A DNA stretch of 64,000 nucleotides from Derxia gummosa DSM 723 (GTDB taxonomy: Bacteria; Pseudomonadota; Gammaproteobacteria; Burkholderiales; Burkholderiaceae_E): positions 310,001 to 374,000 of the forward strand of contig NZ_AXWS01000007.1 in assembly GCF_000482785.1 (NCBI RefSeq), read 5' to 3'. The translations under genes were made by a program, and so were the position numbers. Position 1 is the first letter of the stretch. Every line of letters begins with the position of its first letter. Below the pieces are notes generated by a model. That model saw only the letters and a program-made list of their open reading frames with translations. It did not search any database and was not told where the DNA came from. Below, in pieces: positions 25,829 through 34,759 of this stretch.

Positions 25829-27094
25829 ATGGGATCGCGAGAACCGCTCACGCCCGGCGCGGCCGACGACGCCGCGTCGCACACCTTCATCGCCCGCCAG
25901 CCCATCCTCGACCGCGACGAGAAGATCGTCGGCTACGAGCTGCTGTCGCGCGCCGACGAGACCGCCGAGCACGCCCCCGTCGTGCACACGCGCGAGTCCG
26001 ACAGCATCCTGCTGTTCCATGCGCTGTCGAACTTCGGCGCGGACACGCTGTTCGGCGACAAGGACGCCTTCGTCAATTGCGCGCTCGACGCGCTCGACGG
26101 CGACCACCTGGAGCTGATCCACCCCGAACGCATGGTCATCGAGATCGCCGACGGCTGCCCGCCCGAACGCATCGCCGAGATCGGCGCGCGGCTGGCGGCG
26201 CTGCGCGAGCGCGGCTTCCGCCTCGCGGGCGGCGGCTGGATGCTCGACGACGCCTTCCGCGGCTGGCTGCCGCTGCTCAGCCACATCAAGATCGACGTGC
26301 GCAACCTCGACGCGCGCGCCGCCCAGCGCCTGCTCGGCATGGCGGCGCTGCACGGCAAGCTCAGGCTGGTGGCCGAGCGGGTCGAGACGCGCGAGGTGTT
26401 CGAGCGCTTCCGCGAACTCGGCTTCCACCTGTTCCAGGGCTATTACTTCCAGCGCCCGCGCACCCTAGGCACCAAGAGCATCAGCCCGGCGCACGGCAAC
26501 GTGCTGCAACTGATGGATCTGGCACGGCGCGAGGCTGATCCGTCGGCGGTCGAGACCGTGCTCAAGCGCGATCCGGCGCTCAGCTTCAAGCTGCTGCGCT
26601 ACATCAACAGCTCGGGCTTCGGGCTGAGATGCGAGGTCACGTCGTTCAGGCACGCGGTGATGATCCTCGGCTACGGCAAGCTGTTCCGCTGGCTCGCGGT
26701 GCTGTTCGCGACGGTCAGCGCCAACAGCGTGCCGCCGGCGCTGGCGCGCACCGTCATCACGCGCGGCCGGCTGATGGAACTGCTCGCGCTCAAGCTGCTG
26801 CCCAAGGAACAGTGCGACAACGCCTTCGTGGTGGGCATCTTCTCGGCGCTCGACGCGATGCTCGGCATGCCGATGGAGAAGGTGCTCGGCTCGCTGAGCC
26901 TGCCCGAGGAAGTGACCGACGCGCTGCTCGAACGCAGCGGTGTGTTCGGCCCCTTTCTCGAACTGGTTGAAGCCTGCGAGGGCGGCGACTTCGACCGCCT
27001 CGGCGATCTCGCACTCGCGCTCCAGCTGGAGCCCTACGGCGTGAGCGAGGCCCACATGAGCGCGCTCGCATGGACGGAGACGCTGGGCGTGTGA
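25829..27094 (+). CDS. EAL-like/HDOD domain signalling protein
   Basis: This 421-residue protein has an N-terminal EAL-type domain (about residues 15-225) and a C-terminal HDOD domain (about 230-400), the YuxH architecture. The EAL domain is degenerate: GYELLSR replaces the EAL loop and GGGWMLDD occupies the DDFG site, so c-di-GMP hydrolysis is unlikely. The HDOD domain is seen in VLKRDPALSFKLLRYINSSGFGLR and MILGYGKLFRWLAVLF. The start at 25829 is supported by GGAG 9 bp upstream. It is convergent with dadA. A scaffold or protein-binding role is inferred from the family. Confidence 0.9.
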   Translation: MGSREPLTPGAADDAASHTFIARQPILDRDEKIVGYELLSRADETAEHAPVVHTRESDSILLFHALSNFGADTLFGDKDAFVNCALDALDGDHLELIHPERMVIEIADGCPPERIAEIGARLAALRERGFRLAGGGWMLDDAFRGWLPLLSHIKIDVRNLDARAAQRLLGMAALHGKLRLVAERVETREVFERFRELGFHLFQGYYFQRPRTLGTKSISPAHGNVLQLMDLARREADPSAVETVLKRDPALSFKLLRYINSSGFGLRCEVTSFRHAVMILGYGKLFRWLAVLFATVSANSVPPALARTVITRGRLMELLALKLLPKEQCDNAFVVGIFSALDAMLGMPMEKVLGSLSLPEEVTDALLERSGVFGPFLELVEACEGGDFDRLGDLALALQLEPYGVSEAHMSALAWTETLGV

Positions 27095-27197
27095 GCGGCG
27101 GACGCCGCCCGCGCGGCGGCCCCGGGAGCGTGGGGTTCGGGAACGCCGCCACCGCGAAGCGCGCCCTGAACGCCGCGCACGAATAGATGACGCGCCC

Positions 27198-28463
27198 TCA
27201 GCCCCGACCGCCGAGCACGCGGAAGTCGATCGCCGGCTTGTTGCCCGTGAGCAGGTCGGCCAGCAGCGCGCCCGAGCCGCAACCCGTGGTCCAGCCGAGC
27301 GTGCCGTGGCCGCAGTTGAGCCACAGCCGGCCGACGCGGCTGCGGCCGATGAGCGGCACGTTGCTCGGTGTCGCGGGGCGCAGCCCGGTCCAGAACGACG
27401 GCTCGGCCCAGTCGCAGGCGCCCGGGAACAGCTCGGCGGTCCGGCGGCGCAGCGTCTCGCAGCGCACCTCGTCGAGCGCGCGCGGCTGCTCGCTGCCCAG
27501 CTCGACGGTGCCCGCCACGCGCAGCCGGTCGCCGAAGCGCGAGAACACGAGCTTGTTGGCATCGTCGATCAGGCTCACCTGTGGCGCCTTGCCCGGCTCG
27601 ACCACGCGGAAGGTGGCCGAATAGCCCTTGGCCGCGATGATCGGCGCATGCACGCCGAGCGGCCGCAGCAGCGCCGGCGCATGGCTCGCGAGCGCGACCA
27701 CGAAGGCATCGCCGCCGAGCGTCGAATGCCGCCCGTCGCGCCCCAGCAGCTCGACCGCCTCCACCTGCCCGCCGCGCGCGACGAGCCGCGTCACCTCGTG
27801 GTCGAACACGAACTCCACGCCCGCCGCCCGCGCCCGCTCGGCCAGCGCCGTCGTGAAGCGATGCACATCGCCCGACTCGTCCGCCGCCGTGTAGTCGGCG
27901 CCGACGATGCGGTGCGCGATGGGCCCGAGCGCCGGCTCCAGCGCGACCGCGCCGGCCGCATCGAGCTGGCGCCGCTCCACGCCGAACTCCCGCATCAGCC
28001 CCGCGCCCGGCGCCACCGCCTCCATGACCGCGCGGTCGGTGAAGAAGCGCAGGATGCCGCGCTCCAGATGGTCGTAGTCGATGCTCAGCTCGGCGCGCAG
28101 CGTTTGCAGCGTGGCGCGCGAATAACTCGCGAGGCTGACGATGTCGCGCACATTGGCGCGCAGCCGCGCGTCGGTGCATTCGCGCAGGAAGCGCAGGCAC
28201 CAGTCCCATTGCCGCCAGTCGAGGCGCGGGCGGAACAGCAGCGGCGCGTCGGGCTGCGTCATCCACTTGGCGATCTTGAGCGGCGCGGCCGGGTTGGCCC
28301 AGGGCTCGGCATAGCAGACCGAGATCTGGCCACCGTTGGCGAAGCTGGTCTCGCACGCCGCGCCGGCCTGACGATCGACCACCGTCACCGCGCAGCCGCG
28401 CGCGCGCAGGAACCACGCCGTGGCGACGCCGACGATGCCGGCGCCGAGAACGATCACCCTCAT
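27198..28463 (-). CDS. dadA: D-amino acid dehydrogenase
   Basis: This 421-residue FAD enzyme oxidises D-amino acids (D-alanine in E. coli) to keto acids at the inner membrane. The dinucleotide motif VLGAGIVG is at residues 5-12. The DadA-type sequence GGQISVCYAEPWANPAAPLKIAKWM follows near residue 44, and PSNVPLIGRSRVGRLWLNCGHGTLGWTTGCGSG comes near the end. The start at 28463 follows AGAGGA. It is divergent from livHMGF with a 354-bp gap, suggesting a shared theme of amino-acid uptake and oxidation. No alanine racemase is adjacent. Confidence 0.93.
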   Translation of the reverse strand: MRVIVLGAGIVGVATAWFLRARGCAVTVVDRQAGAACETSFANGGQISVCYAEPWANPAAPLKIAKWMTQPDAPLLFRPRLDWRQWDWCLRFLRECTDARLRANVRDIVSLASYSRATLQTLRAELSIDYDHLERGILRFFTDRAVMEAVAPGAGLMREFGVERRQLDAAGAVALEPALGPIAHRIVGADYTAADESGDVHRFTTALAERARAAGVEFVFDHEVTRLVARGGQVEAVELLGRDGRHSTLGGDAFVVALASHAPALLRPLGVHAPIIAAKGYSATFRVVEPGKAPQVSLIDDANKLVFSRFGDRLRVAGTVELGSEQPRALDEVRCETLRRRTAELFPGACDWAEPSFWTGLRPATPSNVPLIGRSRVGRLWLNCGHGTLGWTTGCGSGALLADLLTGNKPAIDFRVLGGRG

Positions 28464-28817
28464 TTCCTCTCCGTCATGAAGCCCGCGAAAGCGGTCGGCG
28501 GCCGGCCATGCCCGCCGCCAGGGGCGCGATTGTGCGCCGCGCGACGGGCGCCTCGACTGCAAGGCATTGCGGCCCGCGCCACATCGCCATGCAAACGGCT
28601 TGCGCCTGATCGTGCCCGCGTCCGGAAAGCCGCACGCGCGCTGGCCCCGGCGCACGGATTTCCGTACAAGCTCGCGCCGGCGCGCCACGCATGCCGCCGC
28701 GCGACACATGCTGTCGCCTTTCACCCTGCCCTGACCGGGGTTTCGTGGAATGGTTCGTGCGTGCTGGCGCCGATCATCGCGGCATCGGCCCTGCCTCGCC
28801 TCACCTCGGGAATTCGA
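28464..28817. promoter_or_regulatory. 354-bp divergent intergenic region, dadA / livH
   Basis: No gene is seen; in particular there is no branched-chain amino-acid binding protein. The region must hold the promoters of both divergent units. I found no convincing sigma-70 hexamers. One small inverted repeat (ACGG-ATTT-CCGT near 28655) could be a regulator site. Confidence 0.45.
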
Positions 28818-29747
28818 ATGGAAATACTGCTTCAGCAGCTCATCAACGGGCTGGTGCTCGGCAGCGTGTATGCGCTGATCGCGCTTGGCTACACGATGGT
28901 TTACGGGATCCTCCAGCTCATCAATTTCGCGCACGGCGATGTGCTGATGGTGGGCGCGCTCACCGCGCTCAGCACGTCCAAATTCCTTCAGGAAGCCGCG
29001 CCCTGGATGCCTGGGCCGCTGGTGCTGCTGATCGCGCTGGCGGCGGCGATCGTGGTGTGCGTGCTGGTCAACATCGGCATCGAGCGTGTCGCCTACCGGC
29101 CGCTGCGCAACGCGCCGCGCCTCGCGCCGCTCATCACCGCGATCGGCATGTCGATCACCTTGCAAACGCTCGCAATGCTGATCTGGAGCCGCAACTACAT
29201 GGTGTTTCCGGCGCTGCTGCCCAATGCGCCGATGCCCTTGGGCGGGGCGTCGATCACGCCGGTGCAGGTCATCATCGTGCTGCTGTCGCTGGCGCTGATG
29301 GTCGGGCTGGTGCTGCTGGTCAACAAGACCAAGCTCGGCCGCGCGATGCGCGCCACGGCCGAGAACCCGCGTGTCGCGGCGCTCATGGGCGTGGACCCCG
29401 ACCGCGTCATCGTCATCACCTTCGCGCTCGGCGCGGCGCTGGCGGCGGTGGCGGGCGTGATGATCGCGGCCAACTATTCGATCGCCCATTTCTACATGGG
29501 CTTCCTGCCGGGGCTGAAGGCCTTCACGGCGGCGGTGCTCGGCGGCATCGGCAACCTGTATGGCGCGATGGTGGGCGGGCTGCTGCTCGGCCTGATCGAG
29601 GCGCTCGGCGCCGGCTACATCGGCGACCTCACGGGCGGCGTGCTCGGCAGCAACTACCAGGACATCTTCGCCTTCATCGTCCTCATCATCGTGCTCACGC
29701 TGCGCCCGTCCGGGATCATGGGCGAGCGCGTGGCGGACCGTGCCTGA
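28818..29747 (+). CDS. livH: Branched-chain amino acid ABC transporter permease LivH
   Basis: This 309-residue inner-membrane permease has about eight helices. Family motifs are GLVLGSVYALIALGYTMVYGILQLINFAHGD at the N-terminus, the permease loop TKLGRAMRATAENPRVAALMGVDPDRVI and GIGNLYGAMVGGLLLGLIEALG. The start at 28818 (MEILLQQLINGL) fits LivH. It heads livHMGF; livM starts 13 bp after its stop. The substrate is inferred as branched-chain or related amino acids. Confidence 0.95.
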   Translation: MEILLQQLINGLVLGSVYALIALGYTMVYGILQLINFAHGDVLMVGALTALSTSKFLQEAAPWMPGPLVLLIALAAAIVVCVLVNIGIERVAYRPLRNAPRLAPLITAIGMSITLQTLAMLIWSRNYMVFPALLPNAPMPLGGASITPVQVIIVLLSLALMVGLVLLVNKTKLGRAMRATAENPRVAALMGVDPDRVIVITFALGAALAAVAGVMIAANYSIAHFYMGFLPGLKAFTAAVLGGIGNLYGAMVGGLLLGLIEALGAGYIGDLTGGVLGSNYQDIFAFIVLIIVLTLRPSGIMGERVADRA

Positions 29748-29760
29748 GAGCCTTTGCATC

Positions 29761-30972
29761 ATGACCACCAAGCCCGCCTCGCCCCCGCCGGCCGCGCCCG
29801 CCGGCCTGCATCACCGCCCCACCCTCTTCCCGCGCCTGGCCGACCAGCCCGCCAAGGCGGTCACGGCCATGCTCGTGACGGCCGCGATCCTCGCGGTGCT
29901 GCCCTTCGCGGTCGGCAGCTTCGGCAACGCCTGGGTGCGCATCCTCGACTTCGCGCTGCTGTACGTGATGCTCGCGCTCGGGCTGAACATCGTGGTCGGC
30001 TTCGCCGGCCTGCTCGACCTCGGCTACATCGCCTTCTATGCGGTGGGCGCCTACATGTACGGCCTGCTCGCCTCGCCGCACCTGACCGACACCTTCCCGG
30101 CGATCGCGGCGCTCGTGCCCGACGGCATGCATGTGCCGGTGTGGTTCGTGATCCCGCTCGCGGGCGGGCTGGCGGCGCTGTTCGGCGTGCTGCTCGGCGC
30201 GCCGACGCTCAAGCTGCGCGGCGACTATCTGGCGATCGTGACGCTCGGCTTCGGCGAGATCATCCGCATCTTCATGCTCAACCTGAACCAGCCGCTCAAC
30301 ATCACCAACGGGCCGCAGGGCATCAACCTGATCGACCCGATCGCCTTCGGCGATTTCAGCCTCGGCAAGCGGCATGAACTGTTCGGCACCAAGTACGCCG
30401 GAACCTACTTCTACTACTACGTCTTCCTCGGCCTGACGGTGCTGACGATCATCGCCTGCAATCGCTTGCAGGACTCGCGCATCGGCCGGGCCTGGATGGC
30501 GATCCGCGAGGACGAGATCGCCGCCAAGGCGATGGGCATCAACACCCGCAACATCAAGCTGCTGGCCTTCGCGATGGGCGCGAGCTTCGGCGGCGTGGCG
30601 GGCTCGATGTTCGCGGCCTTCCAGGGCTTCATCTCGCCGGAGTCGTTCAGCCTCATGGAGTCGATCGTGGTGCTGGCGATGGTGGTGCTGGGCGGCATGG
30701 GGCACATCCCGGGCGTGGTGTTCGGCGCGGTGCTGCTGGCGGTGTTTCCGGAGGCGCTGCGCTATGTGGCGGGGCCGGTGCAGGAGGCGATCTTCGGCAG
30801 CGTGCTGGTCGATGCCGAGGTGCTGCGCATGCTGATCTACGGCGTGGCGATGGTGGCGATCATGCTGCTGCGGCCCAAGGGCCTGTGGCCGGCGCCGCAG
30901 CACGGCGTGGTGCCGCGCCGCTTCCGCAAGAAGGCGGGAGACACGGGCACCTCGGGGGAGGCGCTGCAATGA
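29761..30972 (+). CDS. livM: Branched-chain amino acid ABC transporter permease LivM
   Basis: This 403-residue permease partners LivH. It has an N-terminal extension (SPPPAAPAGLHHRPTLFPRL), then family motifs LLYVMLALGLNIVVGFAGLLDLGYIAFYAVGAY and GRAWMAIREDEIAAKAMGINTRNIKLLAFAMGA, the cytoplasmic loop that contacts the ATPases. The ATG at 29761 is preferred; the frame is open back to 29740. The stop overlaps the livG start (ATGA). Confidence 0.95.
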   Translation: MTTKPASPPPAAPAGLHHRPTLFPRLADQPAKAVTAMLVTAAILAVLPFAVGSFGNAWVRILDFALLYVMLALGLNIVVGFAGLLDLGYIAFYAVGAYMYGLLASPHLTDTFPAIAALVPDGMHVPVWFVIPLAGGLAALFGVLLGAPTLKLRGDYLAIVTLGFGEIIRIFMLNLNQPLNITNGPQGINLIDPIAFGDFSLGKRHELFGTKYAGTYFYYYVFLGLTVLTIIACNRLQDSRIGRAWMAIREDEIAAKAMGINTRNIKLLAFAMGASFGGVAGSMFAAFQGFISPESFSLMESIVVLAMVVLGGMGHIPGVVFGAVLLAVFPEALRYVAGPVQEAIFGSVLVDAEVLRMLIYGVAMVAIMLLRPKGLWPAPQHGVVPRRFRKKAGDTGTSGEALQ

Positions 30973-31739
30973 GCCAGACCATCCTGCACGTGAGCGGCGT
31001 CAACAAGCGCTTCGGCGGCCTCCAGGCGCTGAGCGAGGTCGAGCTTGAAATCCGCCAGGGCCAGATCTACGCGCTCATCGGCCCGAACGGCGCCGGCAAG
31101 ACCACCTTCTTCAACGTCATCACCGGGCTTTACACGCCCGACAGCGGAACCTTCATGCTCGGCGGCCAGCCCTATGCGCCGACCGCCGTGCACAAGGTGG
31201 CCGAGGCCGGCATCGCGCGCACCTTCCAGAACATCCGCCTGTTCCCCGACATGACGGCGCTCGAAAACGTGATGGTCGGCCGGCATGTGCGCACGAAGAG
31301 CGGGCTGGTCGGCGCCATCTTCAAGACCCGGGCCGAGCGCGCGGAGGAGGCGGCGATCCGGCATCGCGCGCACGAGCTGCTGGAGTTCGTCGGCATCGCA
31401 CGCTACGCGGCCTTCCAGGCGCGCACGCTGTCCTACGGCGATCAGCGCCGGCTGGAGATCGCCCGCGCGCTCGCCACCGACCCCAAGCTGCTCGCGCTCG
31501 ACGAGCCAGCCGCCGGCATGAACGCGACCGAGAAGCTGCAACTGCGCGACCTGCTCCAGCGCATCAAGTCCGAGGGCCGGACCATCCTCATCATCGAACA
31601 CGACGTGAAACTGATCATGGGCCTGAGCGACCGGGTGACGGTGCTCGACTACGGCAAGGTCATCGCCGCCGGCGCGCCGGCCGAGGTGCAAAAGAATCCG
31701 GCGGTGATTGCCGCCTACCTCGGGGGAGCGCACGCATGA
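30969..31739 (+). CDS. livG: Branched-chain amino acid ABC transporter ATPase LivG
   Basis: This 256-residue ATPase has Walker A GPNGAGKTT near residue 36, an LSYGDQRR signature and Walker B LLALDEPAAGMN, with IEHDVKLIMGLSDRVTVLDYGK near the end. The arrangement IARTFQNIRLFPDMTALENVMVG is typical of LivG. Its start overlaps the livM stop and its stop overlaps the livF start, so translation is coupled throughout. Confidence 0.96.
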   Translation: MSQTILHVSGVNKRFGGLQALSEVELEIRQGQIYALIGPNGAGKTTFFNVITGLYTPDSGTFMLGGQPYAPTAVHKVAEAGIARTFQNIRLFPDMTALENVMVGRHVRTKSGLVGAIFKTRAERAEEAAIRHRAHELLEFVGIARYAAFQARTLSYGDQRRLEIARALATDPKLLALDEPAAGMNATEKLQLRDLLQRIKSEGRTILIIEHDVKLIMGLSDRVTVLDYGKVIAAGAPAEVQKNPAVIAAYLGGAHA

Positions 31740-32557
31740 GCGGCATCGACATGAGCGCGGTGGGCGGCCCGGGCATCAATGCGGCAGCCAGTGCCGGCAC
31801 GGCCGGCGCGGGCGCTGCAAGCGCTGTCATCGCGCCCGCCGCGCGCGGCGACGTGCTGTCGGTGCGCGGGCTCAAGGTGGGCTACGGCGGCATCCAGGCC
31901 GTCAAGGGCGTGGATCTGGACGTGAACCGGGGCGAGCTGGTGACGCTCATCGGCGCGAACGGCGCGGGCAAGACCACGACGCTCAAGGCCATCACCGGCG
32001 GCGTGGGCTGGAGCGGCGACATCGCCTACATGGGCAAGAGCATCGCGGGGCGCAAGGCCTTCCACCTGCTGCGCGAGGGGCTGGTGATGGTACCGGAAGG
32101 GCGCGGCGTGTTCGCGCGCATGACCATCACCGAGAACCTGCTGATGGGCGCGCATGTGCGCAGCGACGGTCAGGTGCAGGCCGACATCGACCGCATGTTC
32201 GGCCTCTTCCCGCGCCTGAAGGAACGCGCCGGCCAGCTCGCCGGCACGATGTCGGGCGGCGAGCAGCAGATGCTCGCGATGGCGCGCGCGCTCATGAGCC
32301 AGCCCAAGCTGCTGCTGCTCGACGAGCCGTCGATGGGGCTGTCGCCGATCATGGTCGAGAAGGTGTTCGAGGTCGTGCGCTCGGTGCATGCCGAGGGCAC
32401 GACCATCCTGCTGGTCGAGCAGAACGCGCGGCTCGCCTTGCAGATCGCCGATCGCGGCTATGTGATGGATTCGGGCGAGGTCACGCTCACCGGGCCGGCC
32501 GCGCGGCTGCTCGACGATCCGAAGGTGCGCGCGGCGTATCTGGGCGAGGAGTTGTAG
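31736..32557 (+). CDS. livF: Branched-chain amino acid ABC transporter ATPase LivF
   Basis: This 273-residue ATPase has Walker A GANGAGKTT, signature MSGGEQQMLAMARALM and Walker B LLLLDEPSMGLSP. The LivF-type sequence VPEGRGVFARMTITENLLMGAH is present. The first 38 residues are a Gly/Ala/Ser-rich extension not usual in LivF (about 235 residues); an ATG after it is lacking, so the extension is probably real. It ends the operon; the next gene is convergent. Confidence 0.95.
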   Translation: MSGIDMSAVGGPGINAAASAGTAGAGAASAVIAPAARGDVLSVRGLKVGYGGIQAVKGVDLDVNRGELVTLIGANGAGKTTTLKAITGGVGWSGDIAYMGKSIAGRKAFHLLREGLVMVPEGRGVFARMTITENLLMGAHVRSDGQVQADIDRMFGLFPRLKERAGQLAGTMSGGEQQMLAMARALMSQPKLLLLDEPSMGLSPIMVEKVFEVVRSVHAEGTTILLVEQNARLALQIADRGYVMDSGEVTLTGPAARLLDDPKVRAAYLGEEL

Positions 32558-32661
32558 GGCCGGCGGCGAACCGGCCTTGCCCGCCGTGCCGGCCGCCGCG
32601 ATGCAGGCCGGTGCCGAGCGCCCGTCACGGCCCTCGGCCGCGATGCAGACCTCCGCCGCGC

Positions 32662-33720
32662 TCAGGCGTGCGGCACCGCGTTGTCCGCCGCCGTCGTGAA
32701 CGCATCCGCGAAGTAGTTGTCCTCCAGCAGATCGCCGCGCTCCACCAGCGCGCGGCGGGCGCTGTCCACCATCGCCGGCGAGCCGCAGGCATAGGCCTGC
32801 CAGACCGAGTAGTCAGACTCGTCGGCGAGCGCCACGTCCTGCACATGGCCGGTGCGGCCGGTCCAGTTGTCTTCCGGCGCGGGGCGCGAGAGCACGGGCA
32901 CGTAGGTGAAATCGACGCCGGCTTCCTTGGCCTGGCGCTCCAGCTCCAGCGCGGTGTCGTGCGCATAGAGGTCCTTGAGCGTGCGGCCGCCCCAGTACAG
33001 GCGCAGCTCGCGCGGGTCGGCGGTGTGGATCGCGTGCTCGACCATCGCCTTGATCGGGCCGAAGCCGGTGCCGGTGGCCAGCAGCAGCGCCGGCCGGTTC
33101 GACTGGCGCAGGAAGAAGGTGCCGAGCGGCATCTCGATGCGCAGGATGTCGCGTTCCTTGAGCGCCGGCTCGGCCTTGCCGAACAGCGTGTCGGTGAAGC
33201 GGCCGCCGGGCACGTGGCGGATGTGCAGCTCGACCTGCTCGGCCAGATGCGGCGCGTTGGCGATCGAGTAGCTGCGGCGCGTGCCGTCGCGCAGGATGAT
33301 GTCGAGGAACTGGCCGGCGTTGAACTGGGCGCGCTCGCTGGCCGGCAGTTGCAGGCGCAGCACGACCACGTCGTCGCTCGGGCGGGCAAGGCTGGCGACG
33401 CGCGCCGGGAACTTGCGCGGCGCGATCACGCCTTCGGCCACGACGCCGCGGCATTCGATCTCGACCTCGCCGCTGGCGTGCGCGCGGCACATGAGCACCT
33501 GGCCCTCGGCGGCTTCGGTTTCGGACAGGGCGCGCGGCTGCCAGCTACCCGTCATCGTCACCTCGCCGCACAGCAGCTTGGCCTTGCAGGCGCCGCAGGC
33601 ACCATCACGGCAGCCGTAGGGCAGGGTCACGCCCTGGCGCAGGCCGGCGTCGAGCAGGGTCTCGCCTTCGTCGGTGCTGAAGCTGCGGCCGCTCGGCCGG
33701 ACCACGACATTGGAAGTCAT
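32662..33720 (-). CDS. Ferredoxin-NAD(P)H-type reductase (CDP-6-deoxy-delta-3,4-glucoseen reductase-like)
   Basis: This 352-residue protein has three modules. A plant-type [2Fe-2S] ferredoxin domain (1-92) has ligands Cys37, Cys42, Cys45 and Cys78. An FAD-binding barrel (about 100-195) has RRSYSIANAP, and an NAD(P)-binding domain (about 200-345) has LLATGTGFGPIKAMVEHAI and the terminal AYACGSPAMVDSARRAL. In Burkholderiales this family is annotated as CDP-6-deoxy-delta-3,4-glucoseen reductase (AscD-like), but no sugar-dehydratase partner is nearby, so it may serve another oxygenase or radical system. It is divergent from the epimerase with a 13-bp gap. Confidence 0.9.
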   Translation of the reverse strand: MTSNVVVRPSGRSFSTDEGETLLDAGLRQGVTLPYGCRDGACGACKAKLLCGEVTMTGSWQPRALSETEAAEGQVLMCRAHASGEVEIECRGVVAEGVIAPRKFPARVASLARPSDDVVVLRLQLPASERAQFNAGQFLDIILRDGTRRSYSIANAPHLAEQVELHIRHVPGGRFTDTLFGKAEPALKERDILRIEMPLGTFFLRQSNRPALLLATGTGFGPIKAMVEHAIHTADPRELRLYWGGRTLKDLYAHDTALELERQAKEAGVDFTYVPVLSRPAPEDNWTGRTGHVQDVALADESDYSVWQAYACGSPAMVDSARRALVERGDLLEDNYFADAFTTAADNAVPHA

Positions 33721-33733
33721 AAGGGTGTTCGCA

Positions 33734-34753
33734 ATGAAGAAAAGGGTGTTGATCGTCGGTGCCGGCAATGTGGGCGGGCGGGTGATCGCGCTGCTGCGCC
33801 GGCGCGCCGTGCTCACGGTGCTCACGTCGCAAGCTTCGCGCCGGGCGGAACTGCGCGCGGCCGGCGCGGCGCGGGTGCTCGTCGCCGACCTGGACCGCGC
33901 CCGCACGCTGGCGGCGCTCGGCAGGATGCGCTTCGACGCGGTCATCCACATGGCGCCGCCGCAAGCCTCGGGCGAATGCGATCTGCGCACGCGACGGCTG
34001 ACGGCGGCACTGGGCCTGACCACCGCCCGCTGCCGCGCGAGCGGCGACCGATCGATCCGCGCCACGCAAGCGCTTGCCCGCGCCGGGCGGCGGATTCTAG
34101 CGGCCGGCGACGCCGCCGCGCCGCCAAGCCCGCACGGACGCCAAGGCCGTCCGCCGGTGTTCGTGTACGTGAGCACGACCGGCGTGTACGGCGATTGCGG
34201 CGGCGCGCGCATCGACGAGTCGTGCCCGCCGCGCCCGGCCAATGCGCGCGCGCGGCGCCGCGTCGATGCCGAGCGCGTGCTCGCGCAGGCCGCGCGCGCC
34301 GGCACTTGCAGGCTCGCGGTGCTGCGCGCGCCCGGCATCTACGACGCCGCCCATCTGCCGGTCGCCCGGCTGCGCGCCGGCACGCCCGCCATGCGCGCCG
34401 AGGACGACAGCTACAGCAACCACATCCACGCCGACGACCTCGCCGCGATGTGCGTGGCGGCGCTGCGCACGCGGCGCACCGCGCGCGTCTACAACGCCTG
34501 CGACTGGTCGGAAATGAAGATGGCCGATTGGTTCGACCTCGTGGCCGACAGCTTCGGCCTGCCGCGCCCGCCGCGCCTGCCGCGCGAGGAAGCGCGGCGC
34601 GCGGTCAGCCCGATGCTGTGGTCATTCATGAACGAATCGCGCCGCATGGGGCCTGGGCGGATCGTGCGGGAACTGGGCTTCCGGCACCGCTGGCCGACGG
34701 TGCATGAAGGGCTGGCGGCGCCGGGCCGGACGGCCGGTGCGGCAACCCACTGA
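33734..34753 (+). CDS. NAD(P)-dependent epimerase/dehydratase-like SDR protein
   Basis: This 339-residue extended-SDR protein begins MKKRVLIVGAGNVGGRVIALL, with a nucleotide-binding GxGxxG. It has FVYVSTTGVYGDCGG for the Ser/Tyr catalytic region and YNACDWSEMKMADWFDLVADSFGLP, typical of YeeZ-like NAD-dependent epimerases. The YxxxK motif is not intact (the Tyr is followed by GDCG), so catalysis is uncertain. The Ala/Arg-rich stretch at residues 90-140 is unusual. The start at 33734 is only 13 bp from the divergent reductase start. Confidence 0.8.
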   Translation: MKKRVLIVGAGNVGGRVIALLRRRAVLTVLTSQASRRAELRAAGAARVLVADLDRARTLAALGRMRFDAVIHMAPPQASGECDLRTRRLTAALGLTTARCRASGDRSIRATQALARAGRRILAAGDAAAPPSPHGRQGRPPVFVYVSTTGVYGDCGGARIDESCPPRPANARARRRVDAERVLAQAARAGTCRLAVLRAPGIYDAAHLPVARLRAGTPAMRAEDDSYSNHIHADDLAAMCVAALRTRRTARVYNACDWSEMKMADWFDLVADSFGLPRPPRLPREEARRAVSPMLWSFMNESRRMGPGRIVRELGFRHRWPTVHEGLAAPGRTAGAATH

Positions 34754-34759
34754 CCGGCC

